Source: Zygnema cylindricum (lineage: Eukaryota; Streptophyta; Zygnematophyceae; Zygnematales; Zygnemataceae). Taken from it: DNA of 64,000 bases. The translations under genes were made by a program, and so were the position numbers. The notes under the pieces were generated by a model, which saw nothing but the letters and a program-made list of their open reading frames with translations, was not told the origin of the DNA and did no database searches. This document shows positions 25,643 to 44,110 of this stretch, piece by piece (within the stretch, counting starts at the first letter, position 1; each line of letters starts with the position of its first letter). The stretch covers positions 1-64,000 of the forward strand of contig JBBHKE010001075.1 in assembly GCA_037447655.1 (NCBI GenBank), read 5' to 3'.

Positions 25643-25652
25643 NNNNNNNNNN
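25643..25652. other. Assembly gap of 10 N
   Basis: The run of N lies in intron 6 of PARG B, at the junction of the two duplicated units. To its right, after about 370 bp of unique sequence, the text resumes inside intron 1 of PARG C. The true gap size is unknown and probably large enough to hide the 3' half of B and exon 1 of C. Confidence 0.98.
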
Positions 25653-26113
25653 TTTTTATTTTTTTTTTTAGTTCGGTATCAAGTTCTATGTTGTTTAACA
25701 TTGGTAGGTTAAAAACTTAGGAAGCCTCACTTTAATCGAATGGACCGATTAGTACTGGTAGGGTCCAAGTAGACCTCGTTCATATGATTCTCTGAAATAT
25801 AGAACTACTCAGCTCAATAGACTCGGATGTTCGGGTAGGTTGAAAACTGGCTAAAGAAAGCTGAGGAAAAATATGTCTGCCTTCTTTGGGTAGCGTTCGA
25901 ATCGCTATTTACCTTTTTACAAGTAGTACTTTAAAGAAGAGCTCATTGCAGGGAGGCAAACTTCCTGGACGAGTATCTTTGTGTCTTACCTACAGTTCAT
26001 TCGTTCAATGAAGGTAGTGTGGCTTTTGTCGTTGTTTATATCCGTTTTCGAGATTATGTTTGTGATGGAAGTAACTTGCTTACTTGACATCCATTCTGTG
26101 TTTCTATGAGCAG

Positions 26114-32016
<5,903 letters not shown>

Positions 32017-32655
32017 CTCTCGAGATTTTCCCCATCCTACCTACATGTCTCATGAGGAAAACAGGACATATTCTGGCATGTCTCGTGGGGAAAATTTCCT
32101 TTATGAAGTCAAGACCTTAGTATATAGTCTCCGATGTTCTTGGGCATGTTATCATTGGCTGTATCATTTGTTTGCCCACTGGATTCTAGCACCAATTCCA
32201 AAGGTTAGAGTGGAGGACTAAAATATGCAGTGCAACTAGTTAGTAAATCGAGTGAAGTAATTGACCTTCTATGGTTGAATGATTTGGAATTAAAACTTTG
32301 AAAGACAATCTTTCCAATGGCTCAATTTAGTCCCTTTGATAACTTTTCATTGAGAAAAATATGGTTTGTCCCTACTGCCAATCCGCTGGAGTGTGGTTGA
32401 AATGTGAGCTGATGAAGAGCATACCACATCTTCTCAAAGATTGGTTTTTCCTATGCAACATTGTCAAAAAAGAAGGTTGTTAAACATTAAGAACTTGTGG
32501 AATTTTTGGAGCCTTTCCGGTCTCTCTCAGAATGTTGTTTTTCTGTGATTGAACTATGTCAGAATGGGCCTCTTTATATGATTGAGCTATGTCATATTCT
32601 GAGCTTTACGTCTCTGTTTTATGTCAGGTGTAAAGAAACTGTTTTTTATATGAGC

Positions 32656-32820
32656 GTACAATGGTGGTATTGTAAATGAGGATTGGCCATTAAGAGTAAA
32701 TGTCAAATGGGTACAATGGTGGTATTGTAAATGAGGATTGGCCATTAAGAGTAAATGTCAAATGGGTACAATGGTGGTATTGTAAATGAGGATTGGCCAT
32801 TAAGCGTAAATGTCAAATGG
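32656..32820. repeat. Tandem triplication, 3 x 55 bp
   Basis: The unit begins GTACAATGGTGGTATTGTAA at 32656, 32711 and 32766. The equivalent place in the A-B intergenic (about 20140) has a single copy, so the triplication followed the segmental duplication. Confidence 0.92.
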
Positions 32821-33838
32821 TAGATTAGAATGACCATTTTATATATTGGTATTGAAACGATGCAGATCTGTTGTGATCTGTTGTGTTTTCTGCTTCTTCC
32901 GTCTGATTGTCAGAATTGGCTGAAGTACAGAAGACGTACTGTTTCACAAATATAAGCATATTTGTTTATAGTATTTCTATCAGGTAAAATGAAGCTTATT
33001 TGAATGTTCTATCTGAAATGGACCTCGTGCTATATCAACTGACATGTTCGGACAAAAACAAGTCTTCAGATTCATTCTTTCTAGAAGTGTTGGTCACTTG
33101 GAGAAAATTAGTTTTTTCCAATATTGAAGCTTGTCTGTCGATATATTTTCTCATTACTAATGGCAATGAGGAAAAAGAGCTTTGCATGTTCTCCGCACAT
33201 TATTTGAGTGGAAAATGGAAATGAGTGGAAATTACTAAAGCATTTACAAAAAAAACCCCTTAACGAGTGAAACCATCTGCGAGCTAGTATAGTCTTTTAA
33301 CCTAAATGTGTGAGGGGCAATACAAAATGAATATCGACAAACCTAATAGAAATTCCTTCAAATATTTGACGCTCCGGATTATAGCTCATAGGCATTGATA
33401 TTTGGCAGTGATGAAGTTCTGGAAGACTTACCTGCAACTTGCATTTCGCTTCACATTTAAATCTTCTCTCCCTGAGAATTCCAGCAGCTTACTAAACTTT
33501 TTTTGAAATATATAAAGAGCGAAAATCAAACTGGAGATGATCCTTTCCAATGTCGCTTTGAGACTTAAAATTTTTGAAATTTTGATAGAGGGAAAATCAG
33601 GACAGGTTGCATGATGGTGATGCTAAAAAAACCAACGAAGGCGAAATCCTTAAACCATTTGGCCATTTCTACAGGGAACTGATATAAGCAGTTTGTTTGG
33701 TTAATTTCTACGACCACGAGTTACAAATTTCGTACAGATCCGTACGCCAAAACCACTCAGAACAACCTGAAATTTTCGTTCAAAAGTTTAAAACTCACAT
33801 TCGCAATTAGATTTCTTCCGTATTAACTTTTTACAGTA

Positions 33839-34065
33839 CAGTACACCGTGTATCGCTATTAGGGTTAATGATTTTTTCGCCACTTAAAAACATCTTTTCT
33901 CCGTACACACTTGTCGGATTCTTAATTTGAGACCGCCAATCGGAAGCTGAGAATGTTACCTTTCGATCGCAACCGTCGGATCTACAATCTGACAAGTGTG
34001 TACGGAGAAAAGATGTTTTAAGCGGCAAAAAAATATAAACCCTAATAGCGATTCGCGGTGTACCG
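33839..34065. mobile_element. Well-preserved TA-flanked MITE (CAGTACACCG family)
   Basis: Starts TA/CAGTACACCGTGTATCG and ends CGATTCGCGGTGTACCG/TA. The inverted repeat is long, over 80 bp per arm, including CATCTTTTCTCCGTACACAC and its mirror. The TA duplication and CAGT start suggest a Tc1/mariner-type non-autonomous element. The paralogous A-B interval lacks it. It lies about 140 bp upstream of PARG D exon 1. Confidence 0.9.
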
Positions 34066-34201
34066 TATCAACTTTGTATCCTATTAACTTTCTACCGTTT
34101 TAAAAATTTGTCATCGAATTGGTACCTCTCGATTGGTTTTCTTCTTTTGTTTTCAATTTTTCATTACTAAGAAACTGAATTTGAGCGTCTCAAAGGTCAC
34201 T

Positions 34202-37200
34202 ATAGAGTTGTTCGAAAAGATTCTTCCTGTAGATGATTTTGGAAACCGTGGCAGGCCTTCCATTGTTTACACTCGTCTTGAAACTTTGTCTCAAGGGCCA
34301 AAACAAAGCCACGTGGACTCCCATAGTTCGTTAAGTTTAGCTATAATTGAACTACGGCAAGAAGTCGAAAGAAAGTATGAAAACAATGTACTTAACGAAA
34401 ACAATAGAGTTCAAGAAAACAATGGACTTAACAAAAATAATAGAGTTAATAAAAGTAATGAAGTTAACGAAAATAATGGACTTAAAAAAAATAATGGAGT
34501 TAACCAAAATGACGGATTTGGAAATAATGGATTTCAACAAGGAATGGAACTCTTCTTTTCCGATGTAAGTTTTTCCTTCTTGAAATAGAGAATTCAAAGA
34601 AACCTTAGAAAAACTCAAAAACTATTAAATCCTTAGAAATCCTCGGAAAGAGTGTGGTTTGTAATGTTTTTTTTTTAACACATTTGTAGCAATTGAAGAA
34701 TACTTTTTTTGCGTCTTTTCATGATTCCATACGATCAAAGAAGTAGTTGCTAACTTTTCCGTTTTTTTTTTACATTGCTTATATATATATCTCTAAAAAA
34801 GATAAAATGTATAAAAAATATGCCTTTTTTTCCATCAATTCTAAATGTTTATCTGTATAAAAAAAAAAATCTACAGTATTGCTATCTTTTCCGTCTATTC
34901 TACATTACATGTATATATTAAATGCTTATCCGTCTATTTTTACCTGACATGTATGTAACGAATGCCCCTTTTTTTTGTCTATTCTACATTACACTCCGTC
35001 TTTTTCCACCATACATGTATTTAATAAATGTTTACAGTTGACATTGGAATTGGATCTCCGAATATATGTTGGCCATTTTTTATCTCTTCAGCTTCCACAT
35101 TATGGTCGAAATTTCTTCTTTCTTGAATTTCTTTGTTCTTAATTTTTTTCATTCCTATGCGTGCAGGTTCTTGAAGAGGCGGAGGGAGGAGAGGGACGCT
35201 TTTCCAGGAAAAACTTCATAGAAAACATTGTTCCATTTATTGCTAAACTCGCAAAAGATTTTTTTTTTCTGTTAGAAAAGGATCGACAGAGGGAAGTTTA
35301 TCAAGAGCAAAGGAGAACTACTGACCCAAAATATTCGATCCATCGAGAAATGAAATCTCTCAGTATACTTGTACCAGATAAATCTGCAATTGTCATCATT
35401 AATCAGGTATTTAAAAACCCTGTAAAACCTTATAAAAATCCTGAAAAAGCCCAAAAAAAATCCTCAAAACCCTACAAAAACCTAAAAAAACCTGTAAACC
35501 CCTCAGAAAATTCTCAAGAACCCTGAAAGAAACCAGTTGAGCTAACAATTGCCATGATTAGCCAGGTATTCTAAAACCTGTAAAAGAACCTTTAAAAACC
35601 CTCAAGAAACCTAAAAACAACCAGATAAACCAACAATGCCATGACTAGCCAGGTCTTTGAAGTCAACAGTTTTTTGAAAGACCACCAGTTCTATTATTTG
35701 ATGTCAATTTATCAAACTCAGTCATTGGACCTATGGTTGGGTTTAATTTATTTGCGTCGAAGTTAGTTTAGTTTTTTCTGAATAGATTTTAATTGTAACC
35801 TTAAGGAAGTAACAACATAGGTTTGAAGTCGAATTACACTAACAATTTTTTTTAGTTTTTTATTGCGAAATGTAGCCATTTAAAGTGGTTAGTATAATAC
35901 TCTCTGATGTTGCAAGAGTTGCATATAATATAGTATATTATTTTACATGCTATTTTGTAGCAATTTAGACACAATCGTTTTATTTTGTAATTGTTTAAAC
36001 AAAATCACAAGATTTTGTTGCAGTTTAAAGGGTCAATTTAATAGTACATATTGTTGAATGTATATTTATACGCTGATGTTATATTTATATGTAGATATAA
36101 TAAAGCATTTTTCATTTCTTTTGTAGATATTTGAAGTGGTTAAGTTAATACTCCCTGTTCTTGCAGGTGCTACATATTGTGTATCATACTACTTATAAGC
36201 TATTTTTGTTACAATTTAAACAGATGTTTTTTTTTCTGTAGCAATTTAAACAGAGTTTTAGTATTTTGCAGCAATTTGTAGCAATTGAAAAAGTGTTAAT
36301 TTAATTTTCCGGATGTTGTAGGAGCTACATTTGATACAATATGTTATCTATTTGTAGAAATTGAATGTAGTGCTTTATTCATGTGTACTTATATCATGTG
36401 TATTTTTTTATGGAGATATAGCATTGCAATTATACTATTTTGTAGAATTTAAAGTGGTGACTCCCTGATGTTACAGGAGCTACATATAATGCGATGTATT
36501 ATTTATATGTGCATATATAATATTCATCATTTATGTAATATGCATTTTTATATGTTGATATTTTATTGTAATCATTTTTTTAGTTAAGCAACCGAAAGTA
36601 GTTACTTTAATAATCCTGATGTTGCAAGAGCTACATATGAAACAATGCATTATTCATATGTAGAAATTAGTTTTTAGCAATTTAAACAAAATTATAGTTA
36701 ATATATTTATTTTATTTTGTAGAAATTTAAGGTTTTAATTTAACACTCAGGTTTTGCAGGAGCTGGCAGCTTCAATCCTGGCATGTGCCTTTTTTTGTCT
36801 ATTTCCCACAAATGCCCGAAAAGAATTAAATCTTCCGAGAATAAATTTTGATCAGATGTTTTGGTAAGTTTCAAATCTTTTATCTTTCTTAGTTCTGTTT
36901 TTTTCCACTTTTTCTTTTCGTTTTCATTTTCACTTTTATTTTCACTCTTATTTTTCAATCACGTTCACATTTATTTTCCTGTTTGAATTCTTACATCAAA
37001 AACTGATCGGAATTTGGGATGCAGTCATCTTCTTAGAAAAAGTCAAAAGCAAAAGCTCCTTTGTTTACTCAATTACTTTATTCGAGTAAAAGAAAACATG
37101 CCCGAGGGATTTATTTCGTTCGAGAGAAAAGTTCTTTCGATAGAGGATTTTGTTTCTAATCAAGAAAAGTTGAACGAAGTGGTTGATGAAGATTCTTCTG

Positions 37201-40200
37201 CTGTCAATTTAGCGTTTTGGAACAGTCGAGAAACTCCACTTTGCAGATTTGAGGTAATTTAATTGAAAATTGATTGAGCTCTCCCTTTCCCTCTCCCTCT
37301 CTCCATCCCGCTCCCTTTCCCTCTCCCTCTCCCTCTCTCTGGATTTACATTTGGTTGGTATGGACCAGGTGAAATCTTCTGGTGGTATCGAGGACAGTGG
37401 CGGTGAGTATATTCAAGTCGATTTCGCAAATAAAATGCTCGGTGGAGGAACTTTGGGACGTGGAGCTGTCCAGGTATAGTAGTCAAATTATTGAACAGTC
37501 AACATCTGAATATTTTCATCGGATTATTACATCATGTAAATAAATTCTACCAGAGTATACCACCATATAAATATCTTTCAACACATTATAACTTAATGTG
37601 AATGAGCTTATCAGATTAGAAAACGGTGTAAATGATTCTTACCGAATTACGATACCAAGTAATGAATTTCATAAGTTTATAAGTAAACGGTTTTTCATCA
37701 GATTATATGATGATGTAAATGAGTTGCTTTTGGGTCTGACCTTTATATCTTTTTAACATCACTTCAGTCTTAAATTGACTGCTGTAGAATTTGCACTAGG
37801 AGAAGCTCTTTAGTACACTGGCCATCGTCATAAGTGCTAGACATTTATTGAGCACTTAAACGCTTTTTACCTTTTTGTCAAATGTTAGATTTTTTATTTT
37901 AGGGGAGCATTAAAAAGGTAATGTTCTCACCTTTGGATTGTGATGTCACGATCGAAAATCGGAAAGGTCTGTGATGAGAGAAAGTACTTTGAAAACTGTT
38001 CAACTAATAGTGATGGGCAGGCAGTTTGCCGGAAATGCTTATATTCTGGATACTATGAGCTCCTACGGCCTGTGACTCAATTTTTTATTGTGACTTTACT
38101 ATTTTGATTGTTAACATGACTCATTGATCATGTTGTACAATATTTGTGAAAATTTTCAGGAAGAAATTTGCTTTATGACTTCTCCAGAATTGATTGTTGG
38201 GATGCTGATTTGTCCTCGGATGGGAGACATGGAATCAATAGAAATAGTTGGAGCTGAGTGTTTCAGTTCCCATACTGGGTAAGCATAAATATTTAAAAAT
38301 TTGGACTAAACCAGATACGTGTCTGGTAATTTAGCTCTGTGTAAGAATGCGTTCTGTTCCATGAAGGTAATGGAACATACGTAATTTCTGTATAAACAAA
38401 GAGATTATGCTATCAATCTAATGTACTATGCGTACAATATTGATATTGCATCACGTTGGCATGCAAAATAGCAGCTTGGTATTTTTTTTTTTTCTCAATG
38501 CCAAACAGTGTCGTTTCACTCTATTTTCGTGCTTTGATTTTCAAGTTTCTATTGTAATGAATCAGAAATTTCACTTTTATCAGAAAATGTAGGCAGAGAA
38601 TGATTTGTTCTTCTTTTGTTTGGTGACTGTCATTTGTCAGGTATGCATCATCTTTTGTTTTCAATGGCGATTATAAAGATACTACACCTCGGGACTCGCT
38701 AAAAAGGCGTAAAAAAACTATAGTTGCCATCGACGCACTAAGACTTCCTGGAAACCGACAGTATGAAATACAATTGTTGCTAAGGTACAACACTTTTAAG
38801 TCTTTTTGAATGTAGGTATACAGATAAGAAGACAAGTTGAAATTAAAATCTAGATTCATGACGATATAAATTAAGTTTTTATAAGACAACACTTTTAAAA
38901 CTTATCTGAATTCAAGTGTACAGGTAAGAAGACATATTGGGATGAATTCATGACAATATGAAACAAAATTGTTTCCAAGGTAAAACACTTTCAAAACTTA
39001 TATGAATCGTGTACAGATAAGAAGACATACTGAAATTAAATATAGAAGGTGCAAGACTTTTGAGACTTATATGAATGCAGGAGTACAGTTAGGAAGACAT
39101 ATTGAGATAAATTATAGCGTCATTATTATCGAAGGAATTAGATTGTTTGGTTTGTGCATTAGAAATTGGCGAGTCGCATAAACAAGATTCTTGCTCAGAT
39201 ATCAGAAATGGCTTGAGCCTTACTGTCAATTGAGCTCACAGATAAAAAGAACATTCGCATTGAAACTTGGGCATGTTGAACCTCGTATTAATCAAGTTTT
39301 TACATTTTACATGGGAAGTCAGGATAAAAAACAAAATATTTTGGTTACGGTCAAACGCACTCATAACTGTTATGAAGAATGTAATTGATTCAACCAACTA
39401 AGCGATTTAATATGATTGACGTTGTGTTGTGTTTTTCAGAGAGTTAAACAAATCTTATTGTGGCTTTCGATTGGCCACAAGTCAGGATGGTGAAACAGTC
39501 TCGAGAGACTTAGGTGAAGAAATCCTAAAAAATGGACATGAGAAGGTACATTTCAATAAAATTGAATTTTATCCAGGTGCACTATTGCCTCTAACAAAAA
39601 ACTTCTCTCTCTTTTCTTGGGATAGTCTGCATTCTAGTAGCAATAATTATCAAAGCATTCATTGTTCACAGTGAAGAAAAAGGTTTCAAACGCAAAATAA
39701 CATCCTTCAAATGTCAATAAAGGGTGTAGTGTTTTGTTGCTAAAAACTAAGTTTTAACTGTTATTGCAACTTCTGATAAATAATTCATAGGTGTCTGCAA
39801 GAGAAGAACAAAGTTGAGGCAAAATTACATTTAACTGCACTGCGATTGTTTTAGTATCCTGATTTGACAATCTTGAATTTACATTTGTTTTTGATTGGAA
39901 AAGCTCGATTTTACATGTGTTTTTAATTGGAAAGCTCGTTCATCCATATGTTTTTTTACAAGTGTTTTAATTGGAAAAGCTTGACTTTGGACGTGTGTTT
40001 CAATTGGAAAAGTTTGAATTTCACATTGTATTTTACTGGTTATTTTTGCAGATATTTTACAGAGGTGTTTCCACCGGAAATTGGGGTTGTGGTGCATTTA
40101 AAGGTGACTTGGAAATCAAGTCAATGATTCAATGGATGGCAGCTACTCAGGTGAGATTTCACGACAACCGTTTTTCAACCTCTTTTTTTTTTTGATTCAC

Positions 40201-41846
40201 CGGAGTGAAGCTGGTTTTCGCATGCGAAAACTTTTTTCGAAACTATCGGAAACGTGGAGAGAAGTTGATATAGCAAGTTCGAGCGTTTACTTAAATCTAA
40301 AAAAAGTGGAGAGCAATCTATTTTGAAAGCTCTAGCTTTTTACTAAAATTTCAGAAAAGTGGCATGTTTTTTGCCTTTTTTCGCGAGCTTTTCTAACTAG
40401 ACGATTAGAATGTAAAAGAAGCAGGAAAAAAAAAATCATCTATAGGCCGTCAGAAAACTCTAGGAGTATCCCTGAACCCATATCTGAAATAAATAATGAA
40501 AAATAAACCCATGTCTGAAATGAATAATAACTAATAAATAATAAACGCATGTCTGATACAGATACTAATTAATAAATAATAAACCCATGTCTGAAACGGA
40601 CATCTGTTTTGGGATACAACTGACAAATAATTTACTGGCAGGCCCTGCACTCGGAAGTGCATTATTATACTTTTGGAGATCCAAAAGCGAGAAGATTATC
40701 CCAGGTAAGGAAAAAATCAAGGATTTTTTTCGATTTTTTGAATGTTTGGGACTTCTATATAAAACACGGCAAAACAAAACATAACAAAACACAAAATGCA
40801 CTACAAAAAAAAAAACGCTGCAAATGTGTACATAAATTCGTGTAGTTAACACAAAATCTGCTTTTTCGCTAATAATTGGCTTACTCTAGTAAAGATGTTG
40901 GGCATAGTTATTATCGAGTTTTCTGTTTTCCACCAGGTTGTTCAACATTTGGAGGATAAATTGTACACAATTGGCCGTCTTTGGACGGAACTAGAGCAGT
41001 ATGGAAAATTTCGGGCCAAATTTTGGAGTCGAACACAACTTGGTTTTTTTGATTGGTTATTACAACCCGAAAAAATAGTTTTGAAAAGTCATTAGTTTTT
41101 TCCTATCGGCTGTGGCAACCTGAAAAGAGGAGTTTCCATTAGTAAAATAAGAGAGCATCTCAAAATCAATGAGCTGTTTACTGTCAATTATCTTTAAATT
41201 CCGCTTTCGTTTTAGTAATCACTTATTGCATTTAACTTATCGTGTATAAATCACTTATACAAGGGGCCAATAGGAATGCTGGAAAGGAATAAACATACCA
41301 AGCGCCTGCATTGATAGATCTGGGTTTCAGAATTAGGAGGGAGTGAGAAGGGAGGAGAGAGAGGGAGAAGGATGGCAATCATGAAATATACACATAGCTG
41401 TGGGAATACTAGTTATTCCTAATAGAGGGCCATTTATAAGAGATCAAATGGAGAAACAACTTTTGAAAGTAATCTCTTTTCCAGGTTTTGCCCACATACA
41501 TGTTTTGGTGTTCTTTTTTATGTTATCAAAGTAGCCATTTGTAAAGATTTTTTTGCTTAGAGAATAAACCTTGTTTAGAAAATAAATCCCAAATTGCTTA
41601 AAATTGATCCTATTAGCTACTTAAATATCTGCCCTTTTAAAGCATGTTTTCTATCTCTTATAAAACTTCATTCCAACTGTTTTTGCAGACCCCAAAAGAC
41701 GTGACAAGAAAGTTATTCCAAAACCGTTAGATGAACGAGACAAAGACGAAAACATGTTTCCTAGGCTTTTCACAGAAGTCGAAATAATAACACACCCAAA
41801 TACGACTAGTTATCCTAATATGACTAAGTTATCAGAATATGACTAA
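34202..41846 (+). CDS. PARG paralog D
   Basis: Exons: 34202-34564, 35167-35406, 36760-36863, 37025-37253, 37369-37473, 38160-38278, 38641-38784, 39440-39545, 40052-40150, 40642-40704, 40937-41087, 41689-41846 (about 626 residues). The signature LGGGTLGRGAVQEEICF is intact, as are LLRELNKSYCGF and HYYTFGDPKA. The loop [13 protein letters not shown] of A reads STGNWGCGAFKGD, with Lys replacing a conserved Gly. Exon 1 carries an Asn-rich hexapeptide repeat. The codon matching B's ATG is ATA, and I see no in-frame ATG in the exon, so the start is unresolved. Exon 11 ends with a GTCATT donor, chosen because it gives 151 nt as in A and C; otherwise the frame stops at 41093-41095. The last exon gives a short basic tail (PKRRDKK) instead of the long tails of A, C and E. 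Confidence 0.82.
34373..34525 (+). repeat. 18-bp coding repeat, Asn-rich hexapeptides in PARG D exon 1
   Basis: About eight units of the type ENNGLN/KNNRVN. PARG A lacks this insert; B has one unit fewer and is frameshifted through it. Confidence 0.85.
35407..36759 (+). repeat. Duplicated splice-site blocks in PARG D intron 2
   Basis: Same organisation as B: extra copies of the exon 2 end with CAG/GT donors near 35566 and 35654, and several copies of a GTTGCAGGAGCTACAT-like acceptor block before the true acceptor at 36759. Degenerate AAACCCTGTAAAA repeats follow the donor. Confidence 0.75.
37277..37342. repeat. (CCCTCT)n tract before PARG D exon 5
   Basis: CT hexamers upstream of the acceptor at 37368, homologous to the longer tract in B. 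Confidence 0.88.
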
Positions 41847-41858
41847 GTTATTTGAGTA

Positions 41859-42041
41859 CAGTAGAACCTCTCTGACTTTACTGCCTAATTGAATAACCTC
41901 CAAAATTCAAAACCTGCGACCGGGCTTGAGGTTGGGCCCATAGTGCCCCTTTGTAAATTATGACCCTGCTTAATTCAATAACCTGTCTAATTCAATACCA
42001 ATTCTCGCTCCCAAGAGTATAGTTTTAGAGAGGTTCTACTT
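41859..42041. mobile_element. Emigrant/pogo-like MITE
   Basis: The left end TA/CAGTAGAACCTCTCTGAC and right end AGAGAGGTTCTACTTG are inverted repeats. The interior has TTCAATAACCT motifs typical of the CAGTAGAACCTCTATAA group of plant pogo/Emigrant MITEs. It is embedded in an ~18-bp TATGACTAAGTTATCC repeat just after the PARG D stop. Confidence 0.8.
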
Positions 42042-42801
42042 GACTAATTTATCCTAATATGACTAAGTTTTCTGATTATGACTAACTTATTCGAATATGA
42101 CTAAGTTATCCTAATATGAAAAAAACAAAAACAACAAAAATTGACAGAATTGTAGGTGTTAGTGAGTGTAAGGGAAAATCTCCACCTTTGGTTTCAGAAA
42201 AAAAGAAAAAGAAAAAAGAGGAGAAGACGATGCATTGCGGAATTCATATTCTCGATTTTTGAGGGTTTCCCTTTTTGTATATCGAAAAGAGTTTGTGATC
42301 AAAGGAGAGGTCGATTCTGACAGTTGTGGTTTGGTTTGCTTTAGGTCCATCTTTTAGATTTTTTCATCGTTCCATTCGATTTTCAAAATTTGTAAACAAG
42401 CAGGAGCGATTGTTTTTTTTTTTTTTTTTGTTTCTATTGTATCTTTATTTATTTATTCATTTTTTAAAAACAAGGAGACATAAGGCACACACTTGTAGTT
42501 GTAAATTTGTAGTTACTTCTTAAATATTTGTTCTTTAAGGTTCAAAAAAACAAAAAATGGAATGTTCCTTTTGTTCCTAATTTTAGCGTCCACCGACTTT
42601 GTGATTGGCCTTCACTATTTGCAGACCACTTATCCCAGGGATTTTTTTGCTATTTTTTGTTATTGGTATTTCTATTACCATGATAAGCTTGTCCGTCAGC
42701 AATTTATATTGCTATATTGTTTTCCAGGCGATTAGAAATGGCAGTGTGTTAATTTCTTGTAGACAGTGATGACTCCACACTAAATCTAGTGCCTGTCTGG
42801 C

Positions 42802-43002
42802 TACACCGCCCATCCTTATTAGAGTTAATAGCAGTAATTTGGTCGCGAATGTTTTTGACTTCAAATCATAAAATAGTGTTAACAGAATTGTTTGAGGGAG
42901 TGGACACCAATCTACCACGCCAACAAACTAAATTAGTGATATATATTATAATTTTGCATTAACACCAATAAATACTTAACGCTAATAACGATGGGCAGTA
43001 TA
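42802..43002. mobile_element. MITE of the TGCCCATCG-end subfamily
   Basis: The left end TACACCGCCCATCCTTATTAG and right end GCTAATAACGATGGGCAGTA are inverted repeats. The interior contains ATTTGGTCGCGAA and repeated TTAACAC motifs shared with 7148-7371. Confidence 0.75.
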
Positions 43003-43610
43003 ATGCTTAGTTGCTCATTTTTGGTACATTCTTTGACTGATTCTATTGAGAAGACATTTTCTCTCCTTTGCTTCTCTTTTAAATTCTTTTTGTTCACTTT
43101 TCTTTTATTCTTTGCTTCCAAATCGTTCTTTGTCATGATTCTCCTCTCCTCTTTGATATGTTTTCTTCGATACTCTTTTTTTTGCTGACCGTCTTCCTGG
43201 ATATACAACTTGCAAAAACAGAAATAGAATATGAATGGATTTTTCAAAGAAATCTATGGTTGTTGATATGAAAGAAACTAGTGGGTTCAAATTATTATTT
43301 CACTTTCTTATTTAATGAATGTGAAATAATTGAGAGAATGTGTGTTCTCATGAAGATGGGCCTTTACATCAAAAGAAAAACATTAAAGACACAAAGAGGT
43401 TTCTATCTAAACTATTTCGAGTGTCGAGAACCTTTTCGGCCTCAATAAACAGAGTTGTGATTGTGAACATATAACCTAAAACTTTGTTGCAAAAGGATGT
43501 GCGAATAACAAAAGTTGAATATAAAAATGCACCAAGGTCATTGAAATGCCACTTACACAATGCATTTTGACGATTTTGAATCTTTATTGCAAAACTTGAG
43601 ATGGACAAAC

Positions 43611-43889
43611 CATAGTTCAAAAGTAGGCGTTTTATCGTAGGCCTTTGGTAGGCGCAAGTTGTGTTATGGGCTTTTCATGTGATCTTCTTAGATCGCTACT
43701 TTGATAGCTACTTTGATCAGCGACCGTCCGATGACGTTTAATTCTCTATCGAACGATGTGCAACTCAACCCTGCTACTTTACTTTTGTCATTTAGGGACC
43801 AATGCAATATGGGTCTTAAGGTCATATTGTATGTTCTGCGTACAATAGGCATATTGTATGGGCCTACTTTCACCTACTTTTGAACTATG
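43611..43889. mobile_element. TIR element with CATAGTTCAAAAGTAGG ends
   Basis: Perfect 17-bp terminal inverted repeats at 43611-43627 and 43873-43889. The flanks GGACAAAC and AGACAAAC look like an 8-bp target duplication with one mismatch, which would fit hAT or Mutator. A second, inverted copy is cut by the left edge of the window. Confidence 0.82.
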
Positions 43890-44110
43890 AGACAAACCAT
43901 CTGGGTACAAAGTGGGCCAAAAAACAAATAACGTTCCGAGGCGACAGGAGTCGAGAGAAAATAGACAAAGCCATAAAAAACAGCAAATAAGACAACGCTA
44001 ACAACCCTGGGGATCCTTGACGGGAGATCTACCCGTCATCTTGCTACCCTGTTTCGTGGGAGGAGAGTCGCGCCTTGAAGGGCAACTGAGACACGTGGAC
44101 GTAGATAGTA

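Noticed and set aside
39191-39388. 65-codon frame in PARG D intron 7 as an extra exon
   Set aside because: Exons 7 and 8 join in the same phase as in A and C without it, and it resembles no PARG part.
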